From: Paramecium sonneborni
Lineage: Eukaryota; Ciliophora; Oligohymenophorea; Peniculida; Parameciidae
Direction of reading: 5' to 3'
DNA: 64,000 bases
Assembly (NCBI GenBank): GCA_905182985.1
Contig: CAJJDN010000004.1
Span: forward strand, 621,361 to 685,360
Positions 56,304-64,000 of the stretch are shown in pieces (positions within the stretch are counted from its first letter, which is position 1; each line of letters begins with the position of its first letter). A model generated the notes under the pieces. It had not been told where the DNA came from, ran no database searches, and saw only the letters and a list, made by a program, of their open reading frames with translations. Both the position numbers and the translations under genes were made by a program.

Positions 56304-58386
56304 TTTTATTATTAAATTTTTTACCTTAACTTTTAAATACATTTATATCAAATCACTATAGTCTCTAAACATTTACAAGTTAGTACTATATAAACTCTTA
56401 TTGTTACTAATGGTTAAATTTCAATCTATTCCATTATTACTACCACCTTAAATGCCTAACGGATCTATAATTTTTTAAAAACTTATATACCATAACAGAA
56501 TTTCTATACTTTTCATATTCTATTTAATATCAATCAATATTCAGCTCTCATTCGAATTTTTTAAAAAATTATAAAGTAGAATTATAGATCTATTAAAAAA
56601 AATTAGAATAATTTTTAAATGTTTTTGCACAGCCGATATTTAAAAACAAAAATTATTGTTTAATATGAATCAAGAATTAAGATCTTTAGAGAAAATATTT
56701 ATATATATTGTATAATTTGAAGTCTTCTAAGTGAATAAAGGATTATTGATAATCATATAAAATACTATTTAATTTTTTTGTTTTAAACTTTTAATCTACA
56801 AATACTAAAATTCCATTAATCTTGAAACTTGTTTTATTCAAATACGATAGGAATTTATATATATGATAATTAATTCCATCTAAAATGACATTATCAATAA
56901 TTCTCAAACATTTATATATGATTATTAATTTTATAATTAGTTTCCTAAAGATAAGTAATTTTTCATAGCTTTAAGAAAGCCTATAAATAAATGAATAATA
57001 TTTTCAATTTTATAAAAAATTAAAAATTAAGTCATGGATTTTGTAAATTATAAATATAATTATTATATTGAAATTAGGAACTCTTTTGGGAACTTTAATC
57101 AAAGATTTTTAAAATTTCAGAAAAGGAAAAATAGCTGTTAAAATTAAAAGAATTTTAGTAGTCAGAAAAAGTAAAGGAACTTGATTATTTAGAAAAGAAT
57201 TAGCAAGAAATTATTTAAACATAATATAAACACCTAATTAGTTAAAAAAAAGTATTGCAAAAATAAGCAAATGAAAATCGATGGAGAAATATCAATAAGA
57301 ATTGTNCTCATCCAATAAAAAGATCCCTATTGTTTTTAGTGAATCCACAAAAACGATAAATTCAATTATTGCTTTAGCTTTCATTTTTATTATTAAATTT
57401 TTTACCTTAACTTTTAAATACATTTATATCAAATCACTATAGTCTCTAAACATTTACAAGTTAGTACTATATAAACTCTTATTGTTACTAATGGTTAAAT
57501 TTCAATCTATTCCATTATTACTACCACCTTAAATGCCTAACGGATCTATAATTTTTTAAAAACTTATATACCATAACAGAATTTCTATACTTTTCATATT
57601 CTATTTAATATCAATCAATATTCAGCTCTCATTCGAATTTTTTAAAAAATTATAAAGTAGAATTATAGATCTATTAAAAAAAATTAGAATAATTTTTAAA
57701 TGTTTTTGCACAGCCGATATTTAAAAACAAAAATTATTGTTTAATATGAATCAAGAATTAAGATCTTTAGAGAAAATATTTATATATATTGTATAATTTG
57801 AAGTCTTCTAAGTGAATAAAGGATTATTGATAATCATATAAAATACTATTTAATTTTTTTGTTTTAAACTTTTAATCTACAAATACTAAAATTCCATTAA
57901 TCTTGAAACTTGTTTTATTCAAATACGATAGGAATTTATATATATGATAATTAATTCCATCTAAAATGACATTATCAATAATTCTCAAACATTTATATAT
58001 GATTATTAATTTTATAATTAGTTTCCTAAAGATAAGTAATTTTTCATAGCTTTAAGAAAGCCTATAAATAAATGAATAATATTTTCAATTTTATAAAAAA
58101 TTAAAAATTAAGTCATGGATTTTGTAAATTATAAATATAATTATTATATTGAAATTAGGAACTCTTTTGGGAACTTTAATCAAAGATTTTTAAAATTTCA
58201 GAAAAGGAAAAATAGCTGTTAAAATTAAAAGAATTTTAGTAGTCAGAAAAAGTAAAGGAACTTGATTATTTAGAAAAGAATTAGCAAGAAATTATTTAAA
58301 CATAATATAAACACCTAATTAGTTAAAAAAAAGTATTGCAAAAATAAGCAAATGAAAATCGATGGAGAAATATCAATAAGAATTGT
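56226..58386. repeat. false direct duplication of 1080 bp around a single N
   Basis: Bases 56226-57305 recur at 57307-58386 with constant offset 1081, separated by one N at 57306. As at the other two junctions, the left copy stops at the N and the right copy continues naturally. It is an unmerged contig overlap. It splits the coiled-coil gene at 58115 (left copy truncated) and repeats the 5' end of the FAM135-like gene. The rest of the block, about 56304-57030, is AT-rich with no gene seen. Confidence 0.85.
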
Positions 58387-58494
58387 GTCTAAGATATTAA
58401 TGAGAAATTTAATAAAGATAGGATTATCACATTAGTATCCTTCTAGATTTAGAATAACCTAATAGAAAAATACTATAAAAATTTATATTAATGA
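58115..58494 (+). CDS. small coiled-coil protein (114 aa)
   Basis: MDF, a 35-nt intron, then ELFWELQSKIFKISEKEKQL and further Lys/Glu/Gln/Leu helices (VKELDYLEKNQQEIIQTQYK), ending EKYYKNLYQ. Removing the intron gives exactly 115 codons. The only complete copy is the right-hand one; the left copy (57034-57305) is cut by the N. No family recognised. Confidence 0.45.
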
Positions 58495-59041
58495 AATTTT
58501 TTTTTAATTATATATATGCTTATTCTATTAAAATAATTACTCAAATTTTTTTCCATCTAATTTTTAATAGAATTAGGGGTATTTTTAATCCCCTTTTTTT
58601 TATTTTTGAAGTATGAAATAATAATTTTTAAAATTAAATCTAGAGCCTTCATAATAGGAGCCATCCTGCGTCACTTTAGAAAACTGGATTGATTAATTAT
58701 AAAACCCAGATTTTAGAATAAATTTAAATTAATGCTAAGAAGAGAATGAGATGATTAACCTATTCCCAATAGTTGGTTATGGAATATAGGTAAGGATTCA
58801 TAAAATCGATAACTAAAATGCCTTCAAAATAAAAATTTTAGCAATTTCAAAAGTAGAGAAAATTATAGACTTATCAACCTTAAATTAACCATCAAGAGAC
58901 AAGCCAAATTTTATTTTGCCATTATTAAAAAAAAAAGAATAAAATCATGACCTTTTGAAATGCGAACTATTTCAAAGAAAAATTTCATACTTATTGACAA
59001 AAAACAATCAAATATTTATAGAAAATTCATATTTACTTGTA
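58495..59041. other. no gene seen
   Basis: AT-rich spacer with no supported feature. Confidence 0.5.
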
Positions 59042-60385
59042 ATGCAAAGTACACTAAAATATTTAATAACGATTTATGAATAATCAGGATGGTAGGATGA
59101 AATTATGGAAGAAATATTTGAAGTTTGTTAGCAAGTATTTTTAGAATCAAAATTATATAATAGTTAAATTAAGAGTAGTGATTTTAAAGCATCATAATTT
59201 AAATTGTTGAATGTTTTTTGTTTGTTTAAAAAATAAAAAATTAATGAAGAAGAGATATATTAGTATTTTATAAAGCCTAAATTAGAAAGTAAAGCTTTTT
59301 ATTAATATGATTTGAATGATTAAGAGTAAAATGGTTTGGGAGCATTTTTTGATTGTTTAGAAATCAGAGATGATCAAATAAGTTTTGAAAATATATAATC
59401 AGATATTGAACATTATTTAGATGAAAACAATTATTTTTATCTAAGAATTTTTTATGGAAAACATTTGAGTAAATTAATTAAATATTTTCTAACTAAATAA
59501 ACAATAAAGGATAAATTAAAAAAAGAGTTGTTTTTTAAAGTTAAAGAAGGTTCAGAAGAGATTAAATAATTAATATCATTAGGAAAAATTAATGAATAGG
59601 AAGTAAATAAATTAAATGAATCAAAAACCTTAATAGTAAATTTCGTACAATCAACAATTCATAAAAATTTATTGAATAGACTAATAAAATATAGTTATAA
59701 TTAAGAAAACATATAAAAATTTTTTGAGTCTTTAAACGAAGCAATATAAAAGGATAATTACTATGCTTTTCTATAAAGAAATGTAAAGTATGATGATTTA
59801 GTCTAATCCTATCATTTGAATAATTTATTAAATCCAAAAAATGGTTCATATGCAGATGGTTTATATTAATTGGCTATATATATTGAAGGAAAAATATTAA
59901 AATAAATTTCTATATTGTAATTAAAAAAAAAAGATTATGAAGATTTTGAAATTTTTAAATAAAATTAAGTGATTCAAGAAAAAAGATAGATGATACAGGT
60001 ATATTTGAAAATTTTTGGAGTAACTGGATAAAATGCAGAAAGTATGGAGAAAAATGTATTAGAAAGAGTCTCAGAAATATGTTGGATAAATTATTCAGCT
60101 TCTAAGATTAATTTCTAAAAAGAGGAGGAAATAATTAATTTTTATTAATTGGTAAAATGTTTTCCTGAAAAAAATTTTGACTTAGATATCTATTAGAAAT
60201 ATTTAAATGATTAAGTAAGATTTTGTTATAAAATAAAATAACAAACATCTAATTTTAAATATTTTGAAAAATTCGAAAAGTAATAATTAATGAATTTATT
60301 ACCAAGAGATACAACTAAAGCTAATTATTTTATGAAAATCTTTTTAGTTTGGAAAAATTAAAAAGAATAGTAATCTCAAAAATGA
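59042..60385 (+). CDS. protein of unknown function (447 aa)
   Basis: An intron-free frame of 448 codons. It starts MQSTLKYLITIYEQSGWQDE, is rich in Leu, Lys, Glu, Asn and Gln, and appears all-helical. Notable segments are NGLGAFFDCLEIRDDQISFE, a KNGSYADGLYQLAIYIEGKI stretch, and FGVTGQNAESMEKNVLERVS. No signal peptide or membrane span. The helical layout could be a cullin- or solenoid-like scaffold but nothing diagnostic is visible. The opposite-strand ORF here is a shadow. Confidence 0.7.
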
Positions 60386-60730
60386 AATTATAAATCTTAA
60401 TTACTCAATTGATAGAGTTGAAGGGAAAAATGTATGATTGTTTTTATTTATGTGAATTTCACTTTACAATTTATAACATTAAAAAACTTAAGCGATTTAA
60501 AATTTATCAAATAATTTAGTATTAACAATGCTTTATCAATAAATGGAAGGCTATAAAAATGCTTAAAATTCAACAAGCTCAAACAATAAAGCTTTAACAG
60601 TGAATTGACTGCTTGAATTTAAGAATGAAATATTGATAAATATAGATTAAAATATATTGATAATATTTTATAGATAATTTAATTTAGTAATTAATAATTG
60701 TTAATTTATATTATATAATATCAGATTAAA
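60386..60730. other. no gene seen; upstream region of the heat-shock factor
   Basis: AT-rich. I looked for GAA/TTC-type heat-shock elements and saw no convincing array. Confidence 0.4.
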
Positions 60731-61623
60731 ATGAACGCAAAGTCATCTATCCCTACGTTCATTCTAAAAACATTTTAAATGTTGGAGGTTTGTATTAAAA
60801 GTATTAAATAAGGATTAAAAGAACACTAATGTAATTAGTTGGACATCTTAAGGCACTGCATTTATAGTATATAATCAAATTTTGTTGGAGAAAGAAATCT
60901 TATAGAATTTCTTTAAGCATAGTAATTATTCGAGCTTTGTAAGGTAAAAAAGAAGTTATATGAATGTATAGATAATTGAATTTATATAATTTTAAAAAAG
61001 TGAAATCAAAAGAAGGCTAAATATTCAAACATAAATGTTTCCGTAAAGGCCTGAAGTAAAATAAAGTTAAATAAATAAGATCAATGTTATAATTTATAAA
61101 AAGAAAAAATTAAGATGATTTAGTAGTTGGTTCTAATAACACAGCTTTAGAAGATCCAAGTATTTTCATTATATAAATGTTAATAGCTATCAACGTAAAG
61201 GAGGAATAAAACTTATTTAAGGAATGCGCCATTGACATCAAAGAAACAAACAATAAATTAAAAGAGGATATGAAATTATTATAAGAAACATCTTCATATT
61301 TAATTGATTAAATGCAAAATCTAAATCATGTATTTATATATAAGATACAATAAGTTTGTTTATAACTAAAGTGTAGATATAGAAGTTAAATTCAAATAAG
61401 TTGGATAAATGTTACATGCTATTAATGAAGAACTGAGGCAAGAGAGTAAAATTTCAATAAATTAATATTAGATAAAAGTGAAACCTAAACTAATAAATTT
61501 TTAGATAAAAAAGAAGAATCCTTTTAAGAATCAAAAGTTGGTTCTCCTAATCCATATGTGGATTATAATAGTACAGCATTAAATCCATTGGATTATGAAT
61601 ATTTTATAGACTCATTTCTATGA
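60731..61623 (+). CDS. heat-shock transcription factor (HSF)
   Basis: HSFs bind nGAAn arrays as trimers and drive chaperone genes. Four introns (25, 28, 25 and 26 nt) leave exactly 262 aa. The DNA-binding domain covers residues about 8-105: IPTFILKTFQMLE, VISWTSQGTAFIVYNQ, LEKEILQNFFKHSNYSSFVR and QLNLYNFKKV, ending in FKHKCFRKGL. The recognition helix FFKHSNYSSFVRQLN is textbook. A helical region (KETNNKLKEDMKLLQETSSY) after it is likely the trimerisation coiled coil. The C-terminus is short with YVDYNSTALNPLDYEYF. At 262 aa it is smaller than animal or yeast HSF, similar to other ciliate and plant class B factors. Confidence 0.93.
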
Positions 61624-61660
61624 GAACATTATTATATTATTTATTAACTAAATTAATTAA

Positions 61661-62431
61661 TCAATTCAATATATAATATTTAAATTTATATAATTACAAA
61701 TAAAATCCATTATTTAAGATTAATATAGCTATTACATTTAATATACTATAATTGTAAATAAGGAAATATATTATTAATTAACAAGTCTACTCACTAAATT
61801 GATTAATAATTTCAACATACTTCTTGATTAACTTCTATTCTTTTGAAATATTTGTATACAAATATAACTTACGTTATAGTTATCAAAGTTAGTACACCAA
61901 TTTTTGTAATTGCACACCAATAAATAGATTTTTATGTATCTTCTAAAACTAATTAAAAACTTAATTGAATTACTTACTAATCTTATGAGCATTTTCCCTA
62001 TCTGTTATCCAATTTTAATTTCTATATATTGATTAAAAGTTTCTATTTGTTCTAGACAATTCTTTAGACATTTGATTGAATTATTCTGATTAAGCATACT
62101 CTTTATCTATTCCATCTATATCAAAATCAAAACTTAAAGTTTTAGAGTTTCTATTTAGACTTCTGAAACAAATGTAATATATTCCTACTTCATTTAATAT
62201 TTATTTTAATGATCCTTCTTTTCCATTCAGTTTTTATAACAATTTATCTCCATTTTCAGATTTAATGATTATTTCAGTTTTTTCTTCGTCTAATCCTGAA
62301 ACTTGGAAATTTACAATCAATTATTAATTATTTTCAGCAGATTTTACATAAAAGCAACTTGGATGATGGTTAATTTAAATTGAAAGAGAATACCCAACAT
62401 TTAATAACCAAATTAAAATATATATTTTCAT
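61661..62431 (-). CDS. p24 / TMED family cargo receptor
   Basis: p24 proteins cycle between ER and Golgi in COPI and COPII vesicles. The protein has a signal peptide (MKIYILIWLLNVGYSLS), a GOLD domain with INHHPSCFYVKSAE and later VGIYYICFRSLNRNSK (the two Cys form the usual disulfide), and a helical neck (QFNQMSKELSRTNRNFQSIY). A membrane span (SIYWCAITKIGVLTLITITQ) leads into a cytosolic tail with FKLIKKYVEIINQF, all in p24 order. Introns of 29 and 25 nt are needed. The frame then runs on for about 40 more residues to TGA, longer than usual, so a further small intron or an earlier end is possible. Its stop is 37 bp from that of the convergent HSF gene. Confidence 0.85.
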
Positions 62432-63367
62432 TTTAATTAATTATATGTTAAAACAAAAATAAGTCATTTTTTGAGTAAAAACATATTTGGTTGAATTTGA
62501 ATAACAAACAGAATTGAGATATTCATTTAAAGATTGGACAAAGAAGCTAGAAAAAAAAAAATAAATATTAAAGTTTAGTTTGAAGATTAAAAGCAATAAA
62601 ATACTATTTAATAATAGAAGATTAAAAAGAATAAAAATGATCAATTAAAATGAATTTAAGTAAATTAAAATAACTAAATGGAATTTATTAATAAAATCTC
62701 CTCTTCATAATGAACCGATAAATATTTAAAATATTAATTGTTTATATAAAGCAAGAGCAAAAATTGAAAGAGGATAAATTATATTTTAATATCAGATCCC
62801 TTCTAAAATTCTGTAAATAATTTTAATTCAAAAATTTGTGAATTATTTTTAAAGGAAATAACAAATACAGAAGTAGACAAGATAATTTTAAAGACTAATT
62901 TAATTGATTATTTGAATCAGAAGATGTTTATTCTATTTGTAAGTTTATAATCATTGAAAAATTTTTAAGATCTGATTAGGTGATTTGATAGTATTACCAT
63001 GATGAGGACTAGAAAAAAAATTTATTTCTCACCTTTTATATTGAAAAATTTAAGTTTAAAAGCTAATGCAAATATATTTAATTATTAATCAAATATATTA
63101 TCTTTTATTATATTATAAATATTTCTATAAATAATGAATTAAAATGTATTCAAATTAAATTTGCTATGCTATATTTAACAAGAATTATCAATATGAATTT
63201 TTTTTAATCTAATTAGAGATTATTACCGAGAAAGAGCTATTTTGGAATTAATGAAATGATTATGAGAATACTATAAGTTATTTAAAAACAAATTTAAAAA
63301 TTTTGTTATTTATGGAAAAAAATATTAAGAAAAAGTGCTTGAATTAAATAAGTTTATATAATAATGA
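62432..63367 (+). other. mostly non-coding; possible small ORF near 62650-63000
   Basis: AT-rich. A plus-strand stretch near 62790-62990 reads DPFQNSVNNFNSKICELFLK then EITNTEVDKIILKTNL, which looks coding, but I could not find a start or exon structure that joins it to the ATG at 62651. No other support. Confidence 0.25.
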
Positions 63368-63822
63368 TCAACTAGTTGTAGCAAGATGTTCATAGAAGCA
63401 ATAGGAATGAATGAGTTTATTATTTTCTCTAACTTCTATTTTTAGATTATTTTTAGTTTGAGATGTTGTTTTAGAAACCCTATACCCGGTTGTTTTTTTT
63501 GTATTAAGTACATCAAGAATAGCTATGGGAGCAGATCGTTTATTGTTTTTGTAGTAATGGATAAGAGATTTAGCACTAGAATAATTGAGATTTAAGGTTT
63601 TGGCAACCTAAAAGTTAGAATAATAAAAATTACTTCCTTTATCTATTTTCCTTCTTAAAATACCTATCTAAATAATGATTTCTATTATTCAATAGGTATT
63701 TTGTGTATTTTTCTAGTATTTGACTTAGAAACTATTCTTTTTGGAATATAATCTTCTCCTTCAGAGCTCTATGTGCTAGAGTTAACATCTTAGTATTATT
63801 TATGTGATATATGTTAGCTCAT
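63368..63822 (-). CDS. helix-turn-helix domain protein (142 aa)
   Basis: One 26-nt intron leaves exactly 143 codons. The protein starts MSQHISHKQYQDVNSSTQSS, has a basic patch (YIPKRIVSKSNTRKIHKIPI), then a helix-turn-helix: QVFQEGKQIKEVAKTLNLNY followed by SSAKSLIHYYKNNKRSA. The rest is Thr/Lys-rich and ends CFYEHLATTS. This type of HTH (IKExAxxLNxNYSxAKxxIxxY) is common in ciliate proteins and in transposase N-termini; no transposase catalytic domain follows here. Likely a DNA-binding protein. Confidence 0.7.
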
Positions 63823-64000
63823 CTAAATAATAGGTTCAAGATATTAAAAATATAATTAACAATGATTATGATTAATTAGATAATATATTTTTGATTAATT
63901 TAGTTTAAAAGAATATCTTCTGATGCACTAATAATTACAATTTAATTTTATAATATAAATTAGAGATAATGAATTTTAGAATATAGAGTAGCAACATATT
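63823..64000. other. no gene seen at window end
   Basis: AT-rich flank upstream of the HTH gene. Confidence 0.4.

Noticed and set aside
59589..59849. Minus-strand ORF of 86 codons
   Set aside because: It lies inside the intron-free 447-aa plus-strand gene.
1..64000. CRISPR arrays, bacterial operons, riboswitches, tRNA or rRNA genes
   Set aside because: The window is eukaryotic with a reassigned code. I saw no array of spaced repeats other than the coding one and no cloverleaf or rRNA core sequences.

Overview
The window is ciliate macronuclear DNA, almost certainly from Paramecium. TAA and TAG are read through everywhere as glutamine and only TGA ends genes (genetic code 6). Base composition is very AT-rich. 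Introns are tiny (about 19-35 nt, mostly GTA...TAG), and genes are packed on both strands with very short spacers. An ordinary ORF scan with the standard code sees almost none of these genes. I translated by eye with TGA-only stops and checked gene models by requiring that exon lengths sum to a multiple of three.

Layout. 1-15 kb: a calpain-like protein (5' end outside the window, catalytic Cys replaced by Ser), an MPDU1-type PQ-loop protein, a coiled-coil protein, an importin-9-like karyopherin, a sterol reductase, a large unknown protein, a small unknown protein and ribosomal protein uS4. 15-23 kb: a membrane-anchored P-loop protein, an assembly gap inside a false duplication, a tail-anchored SNARE, unknown and coiled-coil proteins, TIP41, a Mic10-like protein and a secreted-type acylphosphatase. 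23-31 kb: a chromodomain protein with a chromoshadow-like end, TFIIS, a RAP1-like protein and a TLDc protein. 31-38 kb: a Ulp1/SENP-type protease carrying 13 copies of a 52-residue Gln-rich repeat, a CCT7 chaperonin pseudogene, and a second falsely duplicated block. 38-49 kb: an ABCC transporter, an acyl-carrier-like protein, eL43, a second chromodomain protein, a membrane sensor-like protein, a coiled-coil protein and an ATG4 remnant. 49-64 kb: membrane proteins of unknown function, a tandem pair of pepsin-like proteins (one apparently dead), a FAM135-type lipase, a third false duplication, unknown proteins, a heat-shock factor, a p24 (TMED) cargo receptor and a helix-turn-helix protein.

There is no operon-like theme. 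The genes are eukaryotic housekeeping and signalling genes. The most notable points are: a RAP1-like protein; the Gln-rich repeat expansion in a SUMO-type protease; several family members that lost catalytic or metal-binding residues (calpain, eL43, acyl carrier protein, aspartic protease); two decayed gene copies (CCT7, ATG4); several same-strand genes whose stop and start overlap as ATGA; and three junctions where contig ends were not merged, leaving perfect direct duplicates of 352, 1234 and 1080 bp.
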